Positions 26,078 through 35,316 are shown, numbered from the stretch's first letter. The stretch is DNA of 46,106 bases from Beijerinckia sp. L45 (GCF_009765775.1 NZ_LMUU01000216.1:12555-58660); one strand, 5' to 3'. Numbers and translations: made by a program. The notes: generated by a model from the sequence alone, not told the origin.

Positions 26078-27160
26078 ATGCGTGTGTCGGGACGCGAGCA
26101 TTCGTTCGAGCTGCAGACGCCTGTGCTCCAGCCTGATTGCGTCCGGCCTCTGGAAGCCGACCGCAATTTCGCGGCCCTGATCGCCGATCAGGCTCGCATC
26201 ATCCAGGAGCAGACAGCCTATATCGCGCGCTACAAGAAGATGTACGACCGATCGTCGGCCCTGGCGAAGATCGGGGTCTGGGAATGCGACCTCGCCACCG
26301 AGGCCCTGACCTGGACCGACGGCGTCTACGACATTTTCGAGCTTCCGCGGGGCTTGCACATTTCCCGGGCCCTGACGCTCGATCTCTATCACGAAGCGTC
26401 CAGAATCGCGATGAGCGCGCTGCGCCAGAAGGCGATCGAGGCGTGCGGGTCGTTCCAGCTCGATATCCGCATTCGCACCGCGAAGGGCAGCGACCGTTGG
26501 GTCCGGCTCAGCGCCGACATCGAATGCGAAGACGGCCGGGCCGTCCGTATCTTCGGTTTGAAACAGGACATCACGCAGGAAAAGGAAGCCACCGACCGCA
26601 TGCGCGTCCTGGCCGAATCCGACTCGTTGACGGGGCTCGCCAACCGCAGCCTGTTCGAAGTCAAACTCGACCGGTCGTTGAATGCACAGCATCCATCTTC
26701 GCTGGCTGCGCTCGTCCTGGTCGATCTCGACGGTTTCAAACAGATCAACGATACCTATGGGCATGCCGCCGGCGACGAATGTTTGAGGCAGGTCAGCGCC
26801 CGGATCGCGCGCGCCTGCGGCCGCGACGACGTTGTGGCGCGCATCGGTGGTGACGAATTCGCGATCCTCGTCTCGGGCGCTCGGAACCGGGCGCGGGTCG
26901 AGGCCCGCGTCGCCCTTGTTCTCGCCGCCATCCGGCCGCCGATCCTCTGGCAGGCCCAGACATTCGTGATCGGCGCATCGTTCGGGATCGCGATCCCGAA
27001 CGCGGTTCCCGGGACAAAAGCGTCAACGCTTTTCAACGAAGCGGATGTCGCGCTCTACGCCGCCAAGCATGGCGGCGGCCATAGCTTTCGGATCTTCGAT
27101 ACGGATATGGCTGCCGACGCCAGGGTGCGGCGCTCAGCCTTGACGCCAGCGATCGGCTAG
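26078..27160 (+). CDS. PAS-GGDEF diguanylate cyclase
   Basis: The enzyme makes cyclic di-GMP from two GTP. The 360-residue protein has no TM helix and is probably cytosolic. A coiled-coil-like start (about 28-55) precedes a PAS_3-like sensor (about 60-168: IGVWECDLATEALTWTDGVY, ending IFGLKQDITQEKEA). The GGDEF domain (about 176-340) has the intact active site RIGGDEF at 255-261, substrate helix LTGLANR, and metal site LVDLDGFKQIND. The RxxD inhibitory site upstream of GGDEF is not conserved (GRDD). It lies alone between ftsY and a sterol-desaturase-like gene. Confidence 0.92.
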   Translation: MRVSGREHSFELQTPVLQPDCVRPLEADRNFAALIADQARIIQEQTAYIARYKKMYDRSSALAKIGVWECDLATEALTWTDGVYDIFELPRGLHISRALTLDLYHEASRIAMSALRQKAIEACGSFQLDIRIRTAKGSDRWVRLSADIECEDGRAVRIFGLKQDITQEKEATDRMRVLAESDSLTGLANRSLFEVKLDRSLNAQHPSSLAALVLVDLDGFKQINDTYGHAAGDECLRQVSARIARACGRDDVVARIGGDEFAILVSGARNRARVEARVALVLAAIRPPILWQAQTFVIGASFGIAIPNAVPGTKASTLFNEADVALYAAKHGGGHSFRIFDTDMAADARVRRSALTPAIG

Positions 27161-27217
27161 ACGCCAAACCGGCGAATTCCGCTTGTCCCCTCACCCCGGC
27201 CGCCCGTATCACAGGGC

Positions 27218-28171
27218 ATGACCACGCCGTTCCGCAGCATCGTCGCCTGGGTCGCCTGGCCCGGCATTCTGGCCGCCTGCATCGTCGCGACGCAGGCGAG
27301 CTTCGCGCTGGGCCAGCCGATCGCCGGTTTCTACGTGACCTACCTCGCCTTCGCCGTCGGCCTCCTGCTGCTCGAGCGCTGGATGCCGCACGAGCAGGCT
27401 TGGACACAGAGCGACGGGCAACTCGGCGCGGACCTCACGCACACGCTGGTCAGCAACGGCGCGATCCAGGGTCTTCTGATGTTCAGCGGCATGATCGGCC
27501 TCTCCGCCGCCGGCACCGCGCTCGGCGAACCGAACTTTGGCCTCTGGCCCCGCCATTGGCCGCTGGCGCTGCAGATCGTGCTCGGCCTGATCGTCTCGGA
27601 ATTCGCGATGTACTGGGCGCATCGCATCGCCCACGAGTGGACGCCGCTCTGGCATTTTCACGCCGTCCATCACAGCGTGGAAAAGCTCTGGATCGTCAAT
27701 TCCGGACGCTTCCATTTCGTCGACGCGGTGAAGAGCGTGCTGCCCGGCATCGCCCTCCTCCTGGCGTTGGGCGCGCCTATGGACGTGCTGACCTGGCTCT
27801 CGGCACTTGGCGCCTTCATCGGCACTCTCACTCACTGCAACGTGGCGATGCGCTTCGGCGTGCTCTCGGCGGTCTTCAACACGCCGGAACTGCACCGCTG
27901 GCACCACAGCATGGACCTGCGCGAAGGCAACAAGAACTACGGCGAGAACATCATGCTATGGGACTGGGTCTTTGGGACCTGGTTCAATGCGAACCGCCGC
28001 CCGCCGGCGACGATCGGCATCCCGGAGGCTATGCCGGTGCGGTTCCGGGATCAGATCGTATGGCCGTTCCGGCGGGCTTTTCGGGAGGCCCATGGCATGA
28101 GTGCGACGGTGGTCGAGACGGCACCCGACCTGCGCGGTCCCCGTCTTTGCGAGCGCAGCGAAGCAATCTAG
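27218..28171 (+). CDS. Sterol desaturase/fatty acid hydroxylase family di-iron membrane enzyme
   Basis: The 317-residue integral membrane protein has His-box motifs for a di-iron centre: YWAHRIAHEW, HFHAVHHSVEKLW and LHRWHHSMD, followed by NYGENIMLWDWVFGTWF. Four to five TM segments surround them. Such enzymes hydroxylate or desaturate lipids; the substrate is unknown. The last residues (about RGPRLCERSEAI) are encoded by a palindromic repeat whose left arm provides the TAG stop, so the native C-terminus has been replaced or extended. Confidence 0.9.
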   Translation: MTTPFRSIVAWVAWPGILAACIVATQASFALGQPIAGFYVTYLAFAVGLLLLERWMPHEQAWTQSDGQLGADLTHTLVSNGAIQGLLMFSGMIGLSAAGTALGEPNFGLWPRHWPLALQIVLGLIVSEFAMYWAHRIAHEWTPLWHFHAVHHSVEKLWIVNSGRFHFVDAVKSVLPGIALLLALGAPMDVLTWLSALGAFIGTLTHCNVAMRFGVLSAVFNTPELHRWHHSMDLREGNKNYGENIMLWDWVFGTWFNANRRPPATIGIPEAMPVRFRDQIVWPFRRAFREAHGMSATVVETAPDLRGPRLCERSEAI

Positions 28172-28236
28172 GAGCCGCAGAAGGCGCTCTCGAAGGAGCA
28201 GCGGCCCTGGATTGCTTCGCTGCGCTCGCAATGACG
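28142..28236. repeat. Palindromic repeat, family A, copy 2, overlapping a gene end
   Basis: Inverted arms of 27 bp (28142-28168 and 28210-28236) read CGTCTTTGCGAGCGCAGCG and, at the other end, GATTGCTTCGCTGCGCTCGC then AATGACG. It is the same family as 14249-14338. The left arm encodes the last residues and stop of the sterol-desaturase-like gene. Confidence 0.85.
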
Positions 28237-28244
28237 AAGCGGCC

Positions 28245-29600
28245 TCAACACGCCGAAACGTTCACCGCCAGCCCGCCCTGGGACGTCTCCTTATACTTGT
28301 CGTGCATGTCGGCGCCGGTCTGGCGCATCGTCTCGATGACCTGATCCAGGCTGACGTGATGCTGGCCGTCACCGCGCAACGCCAGCGACGCCGCGACGAT
28401 CGCCTTGTTGGCGCCGAAGGCGTTGCGCTCGATACAGGGGATCTGGACCAACCCGCCGATCGGGTCGCAGGTCATGCCGAGGTGATGTTCCATCGCGATC
28501 TCCGCGGCATTCTCGATCTGCTCGGTGTCGCCGCCGAGCGCTGCCGTCAGCCCGGCCGCTGCCATCGAGGCGGCCGAACCGACTTCGCCCTGGCAGCCGA
28601 CTTCGGCACCCGAAATCGAAGCGCGGCGCTTGATCAGCCCGCCGATCGCGGCGGCGCTGAGCAAAAACACCCGGCCGCGCTCGTCGGACCAGCCGGGACA
28701 AAAGTCCTTGAGATAGCGCAGCACGGCGGGGATGATGCCGGCGGCGCCGTTGGTCGGCGCGGTAACGACACGGCCGCCGGACGCGTTCTCCTCGTTGACC
28801 GCGATGGCGAACAGGCTGACCCATTCGATCGTGTCGGTGGGCGGGCGGCTGTTGCGCATCTGGTCGGCTTTCAGCGACTCGTAGAGCCGCTTGGCCCGCC
28901 GGCGCACTTTCAGTGCGCCGGGCAGCAGGCCGTCCTGGGTCAGGCCCCGCTCGATGCAGGCGAACATCGTGTCGCGGATGACGTCGAGGCTCGCCTCGAT
29001 GTCATCCTTGGTGCGCCAGGCCAGTTCGTTGCCCATCTGCACTTCGGCGACGGTCAGGCCGCGGGCATTGCAGAGGGTGAGAAGTTCGTCGGCGCTGTCG
29101 TAGGCCAAAGGCGCAACGGGCTGCGCGAGTGCCAGCGCTTCGTCGGCCTCGACGACGAAGCCGCCGCCGACGGAATAATAGACACGCTCGTCGAGCACCG
29201 TGCCATCCGCCGCAAAGGCGCGAAAGCGCATCGCATTGGTGTGCAGCGGCATCACTTCGTCAAAATTGAAGATCAGATCGGCTTCGGGATCGAAGCGCAC
29301 GCGCCGCGTCCCGGCGGTGATCGCGCGGACAACCCGCAAGCCGGCGACCAGCCCTGCCACGGCGTCGGGATCGATCGTCGCCGGCACTTCGCCGAGCAGG
29401 CCGAGGCTGATCGCGTCGTCCGTGCCGTGCCCACGGCCCGTCCAGGCCAGCGAGCCGAACAGCTCGCCGGTCACGCGGGCCGGAGTCGGTTCGAGCGTCA
29501 TGAGGCGATCGCGAAACCGTCGCGCCGCGATCATCGGGCCCACGGTATGGGAACTGGAAGGGCCGATGCCGATCTTGAAGAGATCGAAGACGCTGATCAT
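28245..29600 (-). CDS. sdaA: L-serine ammonia-lyase (iron-sulfur type)
   Basis: The enzyme deaminates L-serine to pyruvate and ammonia. The 451-residue single-chain form has an N-terminal beta domain ([20 protein letters not shown], with substrate-loop SSSHT) and a C-terminal alpha domain. The [4Fe-4S] ligand cysteines are in [13 protein letters not shown] and [20 protein letters not shown]. The length matches bacterial single-chain SdaA. It is divergent from yciB/ispZ and expressed alone. Confidence 0.96.
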   Translation of the reverse strand: MISVFDLFKIGIGPSSSHTVGPMIAARRFRDRLMTLEPTPARVTGELFGSLAWTGRGHGTDDAISLGLLGEVPATIDPDAVAGLVAGLRVVRAITAGTRRVRFDPEADLIFNFDEVMPLHTNAMRFRAFAADGTVLDERVYYSVGGGFVVEADEALALAQPVAPLAYDSADELLTLCNARGLTVAEVQMGNELAWRTKDDIEASLDVIRDTMFACIERGLTQDGLLPGALKVRRRAKRLYESLKADQMRNSRPPTDTIEWVSLFAIAVNEENASGGRVVTAPTNGAAGIIPAVLRYLKDFCPGWSDERGRVFLLSAAAIGGLIKRRASISGAEVGCQGEVGSAASMAAAGLTAALGGDTEQIENAAEIAMEHHLGMTCDPIGGLVQIPCIERNAFGANKAIVAASLALRGDGQHHVSLDQVIETMRQTGADMHDKYKETSQGGLAVNVSAC

Positions 29601-29715
29601 GCTGGGACCTGGGTATCAATGGCTGAAAATGGCCATTCGAGCGTTGCACCGCAACACGTGCGTCCTATGCGCAAAAAGCCTTGCCGGCGCCATACCCATC
29701 TGAAACAGAAAGCCC

Positions 29716-30396
29716 ATGACCGAGACCATCGCCCCGACGCCAAACACCCTTCCCGCGCGCTCCATCGCGCCCTGGCTCAAGTTCACCCTCGAACTCGGGC
29801 CACTGCTCCTGTTCTTCTTCGCCAATTCGCGGCCAAAACTGTTCGCGCCGCTGGTGCACCCGTTCCTGCCGGCGAAACTGCTCGAGGGCGAAAGCGCGGG
29901 CCTGTTCACCGCCACCGCGGTCCTGATGGTGGCGGTCCTGGTGGCGCTGATCGTCAGCTATGCGATCACCCGGCGCCTGCCGATCATGCCGCTGGTGACC
30001 GCCATTCTGGTCGTGATCTTCGGCGGCCTGACCTTCTATTTCCAGGATCCGAGCTTCATCAAGATGAAGCCGACGATTCTCTACGCCTGCTTCGGCCTCG
30101 CCCTTCTCGGCGGCCTGGTGTTCAACAAGCCGCTGCTGCCGGTGGTGCTGGACAATACGATGAGCCTGACCGAGACCGGCTGGCGCATCCTGACGCTGCG
30201 CTGGGGCGTGTGTTTTCTGTTCCTCGCGGTGCTCAACGAGGTGATCTGGCGGACGATGTCGACGGATCACTGGGTGCTGTTCAAATTTCCCGGCACGATG
30301 ATCCTGATCTTCATCTTCACCTTCTCGCAGGTGCCGCTGATCATGAAGCACGAGCTGCGCGGCGACGCCGCAGCAAAAGCCCCGGAGCATTTGTAG
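29716..30396 (+). CDS. yciB: Septation protein A family (YciB/IspZ)
   Basis: The 226-residue inner-membrane protein has five or so TM helices. Family motifs are visible: KFTLELGPLLLFFFANSRP, YFQDPSFIKMKPTILYACFG, and LNEVIWRTMSTDHWVLFKFP, ending FTFSQVPLIMKHEL. YciB proteins affect septation and envelope synthesis. It is commonly next to ftsY and the ccm genes in Bradyrhizobium-like genomes, here separated from ftsY by GGDEF, desaturase-like and sdaA genes. Confidence 0.94.
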   Translation: MTETIAPTPNTLPARSIAPWLKFTLELGPLLLFFFANSRPKLFAPLVHPFLPAKLLEGESAGLFTATAVLMVAVLVALIVSYAITRRLPIMPLVTAILVVIFGGLTFYFQDPSFIKMKPTILYACFGLALLGGLVFNKPLLPVVLDNTMSLTETGWRILTLRWGVCFLFLAVLNEVIWRTMSTDHWVLFKFPGTMILIFIFTFSQVPLIMKHELRGDAAAKAPEHL

Positions 30397-30439
30397 GGCT
30401 TCGCCAAGCGTTTGCATTGTAACGGCCGACAAAGCCCCC

Positions 30440-30777
30440 CTACAAAATGACTTCGAGCCCTTTGCGGCGGATGACGTTGAGAAGGACCAGAATCGCGCCT
30501 GTCGGTCGTCTAAGGCCGCGTTCGAGTTGCAAGATGTCGTCGGCAGTAAGATTGAGATAGCCGGCAAAGGCAGCCTGGCTGAGATGATCGCGCTCCCGTA
30601 GGGAGCGGATCTCGTCGCCTGACAGCGGACTGACGCGGAAGTCCCCCCCTCGTCAGTCAGTCGCGATGCCATATCGGCATGGGCTGCCTCATCAAGCAGA
30701 CCGGTATCTCTCAAATCATCTGCGGTTTCGAGCAGCGCATCGGTCAGTCGACTGCGGCCGCTATCCTCAGGTCGCAT
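30440..30777 (-). pseudogene. Frameshifted XRE-family antitoxin (NadS/HigA-like)
   Basis: From the ATG at 30777, overlapping the toxin stop, the frame encodes a typical antitoxin N-terminus (TDALLETADDLRDTGLLDEA). After a run of seven Gs (30643-30649 on the complementary strand) the XRE helix-turn-helix continues in another frame to a stop at 30440: PLSGDEIRSLRERDHLSQAA, then NLTADDILQLERGLRRPTGA and a final GLEVIL. One extra G would rejoin both halves (DEGGDFRVSPLSG). It could be inactivation, a slippery phase-variable tract or a sequencing error. The upstream toxin frame is intact. Confidence 0.8.
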
Positions 30778-31157
30778 CACGAGACCTCCTCAGGTCCGAT
30801 CTCATGCAAAGTTCGAAGCTCGATTGCATGCCGAATGTCGCGTTCCGACGCATCGAGCCAGAGTTTACCAAGATCCCGCAGGCCATTCAATTCGCGCACT
30901 GTGATGTTGTCTCGTTCGTTCTTCGCGAAACCGAACAGAAAAACGGACCTGTCCCCGGAACGATACGCGACCAGGACGCGATAGCCGCCCGACTTGCCGG
31001 CGCCGGTCCGCGCAACGCGCTGCTTGAAGATCTCGCCACCCCGGTCGGCGTCGACAGCACCCCGGCCAATCGAGGCGATTGCCTCCACCAAGGCCCGGTC
31101 CGCGATCTGCTCCTGCCGGGCGAAGCGGTTGAACCACTTCGTCTTGAAAAGACGCAC
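30777..31157 (-). CDS. RelE/HigB-type toxin
   Basis: The 126-residue protein starts at a GTG at 31157 with GAGG upstream. It has the RelE-like pattern of the HigB/NadS pairs: KTKWFNRFARQEQIADRALV, GGEIFKQRVARTGAGKSGGY, and SVFLFGFAKNERDNITVREL. This family cuts mRNA at the ribosome. It is toxin-first in the operon, with its stop overlapping the antitoxin start (TGATG). Because the antitoxin is frameshifted, an active toxin would be hazardous, so the pair is probably inactive, rescued by slippage, or wrongly sequenced. Confidence 0.82.
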   Translation of the reverse strand: MRLFKTKWFNRFARQEQIADRALVEAIASIGRGAVDADRGGEIFKQRVARTGAGKSGGYRVLVAYRSGDRSVFLFGFAKNERDNITVRELNGLRDLGKLWLDASERDIRHAIELRTLHEIGPEEVS

Positions 31158-31211
31158 TGAAACGCCTCATGCGCGCGAGTCTTCGCACGATAGTCCAGAA
31201 GCGCGATCGTC

Positions 31212-31790
31212 TCAGCCCTTCGCTTTCTCGATGGCCGGCATCAATTGATCCCGCACGATCTCCTCGCTCAGCGGCCCGACGATCTTGGCGGTGATTGTCC
31301 CAGCGCCGTTCACCACATAGGTTTCCGGCACGCCGTAGACGCCGAAGTCGATGCCGGTGCGACCGCTCGTGTCGGCACCGATCGCTTTGTAAGGATTGCC
31401 GTCCTGGCCGAGGAAGCGGCGGGTGTTTTCCGCCTCGTCCTTGTAGGCGATGCCGACGAGGTTGACGCCCGCGCCTTGGAGCAGCAGCAGCGTCGCATGC
31501 TCCTGGTGGCAGGGCACGCACCACGAGGCGAAGACGTTGACCACAGTCACCTTGCCGGCCTTCAGCTCCGCGCTGGCGAGTCCCGGCACCGCCAGGCCAG
31601 GCACCGGGCCGAGCGCGAAGGTCGGCACCGGCTTGTCGATCAGCGCCGAGGGGATGCGCGATGCGTCGCCGGCGAAGAGACGCAGGAGAAATAAGGCCGC
31701 AAGCCCGAGAAACAGGACCAGCGGCAGGAACACGAACAATGACCGGCGCCGACGCCCCTCGACGGCCGGAACACCCTCGAAATCGCTCAT
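31212..31790 (-). CDS. ccmG: Cytochrome c maturation thiol-disulfide oxidoreductase CcmG/DsbE
   Basis: The 192-residue periplasmic thioredoxin-like protein is tethered by one TM helix (about 17-39, SLFVFLPLVLFLGLAALFLL). The active site is WCVPC in NVFASWCVPCHQE, and the family groove is GVYGVPETYVV with a cis-Pro. It keeps apocytochrome c thiols reduced for heme attachment. Its ATG overlaps the ccmD stop (ATGA), so ccmC-ccmD-ccmG are one leftward operon. Confidence 0.95.
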   Translation of the reverse strand: MSDFEGVPAVEGRRRRSLFVFLPLVLFLGLAALFLLRLFAGDASRIPSALIDKPVPTFALGPVPGLAVPGLASAELKAGKVTVVNVFASWCVPCHQEHATLLLLQGAGVNLVGIAYKDEAENTRRFLGQDGNPYKAIGADTSGRTGIDFGVYGVPETYVVNGAGTITAKIVGPLSEEIVRDQLMPAIEKAKG

Positions 31791-31939
31791 CCGCGATCGC
31801 TCTCGCGGGCGCCGAACCGTTTCAGGCTTTTCTTCAGCGCGCGATGATCGGCCAGGATCGTCACGATCATCGTGACGATGACCACCGCGGCGACGACATA
31901 GGCGGCGACGATGAAGCTGGTATGGGGATCGTGTTCCAT
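31787..31939 (-). CDS. ccmD: Heme exporter protein CcmD
   Basis: The 50-residue single-span membrane protein starts at the ATG at 31939: MEHDPHTSFIVAAYVVAAVV, TM to about residue 33, then a basic cytosolic tail DHRALKKSLKRFGARESDRG. CcmD stabilises the CcmABC-heme-CcmE complex. A longer open frame upstream overlaps ccmC and is not supported. Confidence 0.9.
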   Translation of the reverse strand: MEHDPHTSFIVAAYVVAAVVIVTMIVTILADHRALKKSLKRFGARESDRG

Positions 31940-31940
31940 C

Positions 31941-32711
31941 TCAGTTCCGCGCCAGAGCGTCGGCGAAGCCGCCGGTCGTCGCGATCGGCGTTTCCGCGGC
32001 GCTGGCCTCAAGGATCGACAGCCGGCGCAGGCGGCGGCGTAAAATCTCGTTGCGCACAGCCATCAAATGCAGGGTCAGGAACAAGGTGGTGAAAGCAACG
32101 GCCATGATCAGCAGCGGCCACAGCAACGGCCGCGAGATCGCCGGGCCGCCCATGCGGAACACCGACGCCGCCTGATGCAGCGTGTTCCACCATTGCACGG
32201 AGAAATGGATGATCGGGATGTTGACCACGCCGACGAGCGTGAGGATCGCCGCGGCGCGCGCCGCACGGCCCTGGTCCTCAAAGGTCTGCCACACCGCGAC
32301 GAGGCCGAGATAGAGCAGGAACAGCACCAAGACCGAGGTCAGCCGGGCGTCCCACACCCACCACGTTCCCCACATCGGCTTGCCCCAGAGCGAGCCGGTC
32401 GCGAGGCAGATGAAGGTGAAACCGGCGCCAAGCGGCGCGGCGGCCTTTTGGGCGGCATCGGCGACCGGATGACGCCAGACCAAAGTCCCCAGCGCCGAGG
32501 CCGTCATCACGATGTAGACGAACATCGACAGCCAGGCGGCCGGCACATGCAGGTACATGATCTTGACGGTCTCGCCCTGCTGGTAGTCGGCCGGCGCCAG
32601 GACCGCGAGGTACAGGCCGACCGCCAGCAGCCCCGCCGTGACGACGGCGAGCGGCGGAATGAGAAAGCCTGCGAGACGCAGGAAATTGGCGGGATTGGCG
32701 TAACGCAGCAT
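31941..32711 (-). CDS. ccmC: Heme-handling membrane protein CcmC
   Basis: The 256-residue protein has six TM helices. It loads heme onto CcmE. The tryptophan-rich heme-handling motif WGTWWVWDARLTS is present, with flanking histidines in YLHVPAAW and VNIPIIHFSVQWWNTLHQ. It is the first gene of ccmC-ccmD-ccmG. In many relatives ccmA-ccmB lie directly upstream; here about 4.5 kb of other genes intervene. Confidence 0.96.
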   Translation of the reverse strand: MLRYANPANFLRLAGFLIPPLAVVTAGLLAVGLYLAVLAPADYQQGETVKIMYLHVPAAWLSMFVYIVMTASALGTLVWRHPVADAAQKAAAPLGAGFTFICLATGSLWGKPMWGTWWVWDARLTSVLVLFLLYLGLVAVWQTFEDQGRAARAAAILTLVGVVNIPIIHFSVQWWNTLHQAASVFRMGGPAISRPLLWPLLIMAVAFTTLFLTLHLMAVRNEILRRRLRRLSILEASAAETPIATTGGFADALARN

Positions 32712-32765
32712 GGAATGATTTTAGGGCGCGCGGCAGGGTATGGCAAATAGGCCTTGTGGCGGGAC

Positions 32766-33065
32766 TTAGAGGAAGTCGTCGTCGCCGAAATCGAGAAACC
32801 CGCTGAGGACACGAACCACGTCAATTGTCCCTCCGTCGTCGTATCGATAGAACACGATGTACGAACCGGTCGGAAAACTTCTCACTCCGGCGCCAAGTTC
32901 GGGACGCGCTCGGCCTGCGAGCGCGTGGTCCGCAAGCATCGCGAAGACCTTATCGATCCGGTCCAATAGCCGGTCGGCGGCATCCGCATCATTGACCGCT
33001 ACGAACCTCCAGATTTCGAGGAGGTCGTTCTGTGCGCTTGTTCTTACTTTCAGCTTGAGCGTCAC
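32766..33065 (-). CDS. parE: ParE-family toxin
   Basis: The 99-residue RelE/ParE-fold protein starts at a GTG at 33065 with AAGGGG upstream. The family pattern is KVRTSAQNDLLEIWRFVA, DRIDKVFAMLADHALAGRAR, and FPTGSYIVFYRYD ending VVRVLSG. ParE toxins poison gyrase. It starts 9 bp after the antitoxin stop; together they form a ParDE addiction module lodged in the ccm region. Confidence 0.88.
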   Translation of the reverse strand: MTLKLKVRTSAQNDLLEIWRFVAVNDADAADRLLDRIDKVFAMLADHALAGRARPELGAGVRSFPTGSYIVFYRYDDGGTIDVVRVLSGFLDFGDDDFL

Positions 33066-33074
33066 GCCGACCCC

Positions 33075-33332
33075 TTATTCGGCACCGCCCAAACGCCGTC
33101 TCGCTTCGGCCTTGATCGCCGCCATATCGAAGGGCTCAGACGGACCACTCGCCAGCCCCTCTTCGATCAACGCTCGCAACGCCGCCAGCTTGGCGCCCCT
33201 GGCTTGCTCTCGCGCTTCCATGAGGCGCAAACTATCTCGAACCACCTCGCTCGCAGAGGCATAGCGTCCCGTCTCGACGAGGTTCTGGACGAAACCGTCG
33301 AAGTGATCGCCGAGCACATAGTTCGATGACAT
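33075..33332 (-). CDS. parD: ParD-family antitoxin (ribbon-helix-helix)
   Basis: The 85-residue protein has an N-terminal RHH (NYVLGDHFDGFVQNLVETGR, then YASASEVVRDSLRLMEARE) and an acidic/basic C-terminal tail that wraps ParE (FDMAAIKAEARRRLGG). SD is GAGAG before the ATG at 33332. It precedes the toxin in one operon, 19 bp after the end of the large secreted-protein gene. Confidence 0.88.
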   Translation of the reverse strand: MSSNYVLGDHFDGFVQNLVETGRYASASEVVRDSLRLMEAREQARGAKLAALRALIEEGLASGPSEPFDMAAIKAEARRRLGGAE

Positions 33333-33351
33333 GTCGCTCTCTTCATTCCGG

Positions 33352-35316
33352 CTAATGGCGGGCAGCCTCGACGCTTTTTACCGCATCCTCCGGCAACAAC
33401 AACCGCGCCGCTACCAGCGCATCGGCCGCCGCCTTGACCTTGGCCGCGTAGTCCGCGGACGAGGCATACAGCGCCGCCAGCGAAGGCCGGGCATCGCCGG
33501 CCGCCTTCTCCGCGTCGGTCTTCGCCAGCGCGATCATGCTGCCGTCGCGGTCGCAGAGTTCGCCGGTCGGGAATGGCGCGCCGTAAAAATTCCAGCCGGT
33601 ACGGGTGGCGCGCGGCGCCTCGATCTCGGGCAGGCGGATACCGGGAACATCGTCACCGACCGCATCGACCTTCGGCACCAGCGGGCGATACTGCGGGCCG
33701 GCTTCGACCACCGGATCGACATACGTGGCGAAGCGGGCGACGGCGTTGACCTTGTGCGCCACCTCGAAACCGGGGATGGCCGGAAAGCCGGTCGACTCCG
33801 GCGGCACCAGGGTGCCATCGGCGAGACGCGGCACCCGGCTCGGCGGTGGCGCCTCGCCTTTCACCACCCAATCCTCGAGATCGACAAGCAGCGCGCGCAG
33901 CGCCGGCGCCGGGCTGAGCGTGTTGCGCGGATTGGCGCAAGGACCCTTGGCATCGGTGAGGCCGGGCCGGCCGTAGTGGAAGCCGGAGGAAATCAGATAG
34001 GCGCGCACCGTCGGCGGCAGCTCGATATCTTTTGTCCCCAGCGTGTCGGTCGTGAGCAGCGAGGCGCCCTTCTGCCAATATTCCGTCTCGGTGTTGGTCT
34101 CGATCAGCAGGGGATCGAAGCCGTCGTGGCGTAGCAGCGAACCGGTCTGCCCCGTCACCGGGTCATGCAGGGTTGCCGACGAGAAGGGGAAGGCATCCTC
34201 AGGGTAGAGATGGTCCTCGTGCTGCGTGTTGGTACGCGAGGGCTGGGCGAAGCGCGCGTTCAAAAACACGCCGCCGATCCCGGAGATATGCCCGAGCATG
34301 CCGTCGAAGACTTTTTTGCCGTCCTCGTCCTGGTTGAACCCCTGGTGGATCATGTCGCGCAAAAAGCGGCCGCTCTGCGAGATGCCGATTGCGACCGTGT
34401 GCTCTATGGCGCCAGCGAGCAGCGCCTTGCCGGCCAAGCCGTCGCCGCGCAGCGACGCCACGATGTCGCGGGTCGCGGCGAAGCCGATGCCCTGCACCTT
34501 TGGGCCGATCGCCTCGTAGGTCAGTTCGTAGAGCGCGCCGGGCGACGGCTTGGTGCCGAGCGGCAGCAACGCGATATGGCGATCGTCGCTATAGATCCAA
34601 CTTGCATCGGGCACCGCCTCGGCGGGGTCCGTCTCATGGCGACGGACCGTCAGATGCGCCTTGTCCTTGTCCGGCGTCGCGACGTGGAATGCCAGGACGA
34701 ACGGCGCCTCCATGGGCCCGCGCGTCCCGCTGACCAGTTCGTCACGCACGGTGGCGGTAATCGCGGGGCCATTGGCCTTGCCGTTCTGCGTCGCGATCGG
34801 CACGTCGATCGCCATGCCGCCGACCTGGCGCAGCGCCTCCGCCTCCCATCCCGTCCACACGATGGTGTCGCCCCGCTTCAGCAGCAGCGCGTCCCCGGCG
34901 TCGGCCAGGCTTTTTGGGTCGTTGACCGCCTGCGCCGCCTGGGCTGGCGCATCGAGAACCCAGTTGAACAGAAATTTACGCCCGCGGTTCAGCACCTCGT
35001 AGACGAGGGTGTGGCTGCCCTTGGCCGGATCCTTGGGCCGCAGCATGAAGAAATCGGTGGTGTAGGCGACCATGCCCTTGGCGTTACGCGGCGCCAGGGC
35101 GATGTCGGCGATGCCGGCATTACGCGGGTCGGCGGGGTCGAGTTCGCCATGGACTTTGCCGATGACCCGCTCGTAGGCGCCGGCCTCGCCGAAGCTGGCA
35201 CCGGCAGCAAACGGCTCCGGCGGTGCGAGATCGAGGCTGGTGATCCGTGCCGACGCCGGCTGCAGCCCAAGCATCAGAGTCGTCAGGGTAGCAGCCGTTA
35301 GCGAACGCAAGACCAT
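33352..35316 (-). CDS. Large secreted alpha/beta-hydrolase-domain protein
   Basis: The protein has 654 residues from the ATG at 35316 with SD GAGGTG; the frame extends to 35370. The signal peptide ends near QPASA. The body fits the 'alpha/beta hydrolase domain' (Abhydrolase_10-like) secreted family: SFGEAGAYERVIGKVHGELD near the N-terminus, VYEVLNRGRK, and the probable nucleophile Ser in AIGISQSGRFLRDMIHQGFN. This is followed by DGMLGHISGIGGVFLN and a C-terminal lid region. Substrate is unknown. It is divergent from a small secreted-protein gene. Confidence 0.82.
   Translation of the reverse strand: MVLRSLTAATLTTLMLGLQPASARITSLDLAPPEPFAAGASFGEAGAYERVIGKVHGELDPADPRNAGIADIALAPRNAKGMVAYTTDFFMLRPKDPAKGSHTLVYEVLNRGRKFLFNWVLDAPAQAAQAVNDPKSLADAGDALLLKRGDTIVWTGWEAEALRQVGGMAIDVPIATQNGKANGPAITATVRDELVSGTRGPMEAPFVLAFHVATPDKDKAHLTVRRHETDPAEAVPDASWIYSDDRHIALLPLGTKPSPGALYELTYEAIGPKVQGIGFAATRDIVASLRGDGLAGKALLAGAIEHTVAIGISQSGRFLRDMIHQGFNQDEDGKKVFDGMLGHISGIGGVFLNARFAQPSRTNTQHEDHLYPEDAFPFSSATLHDPVTGQTGSLLRHDGFDPLLIETNTETEYWQKGASLLTTDTLGTKDIELPPTVRAYLISSGFHYGRPGLTDAKGPCANPRNTLSPAPALRALLVDLEDWVVKGEAPPPSRVPRLADGTLVPPESTGFPAIPGFEVAHKVNAVARFATYVDPVVEAGPQYRPLVPKVDAVGDDVPGIRLPEIEAPRATRTGWNFYGAPFPTGELCDRDGSMIALAKTDAEKAAGDARPSLAALYASSADYAAKVKAAADALVAARLLLPEDAVKSVEAARH

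Noticed and set aside
28101-30422. A 773-codon rightward open frame
   Set aside because: It starts in the sterol-desaturase-like gene, runs antisense through sdaA and then overlaps yciB in another frame. The genuine genes there have family matches.
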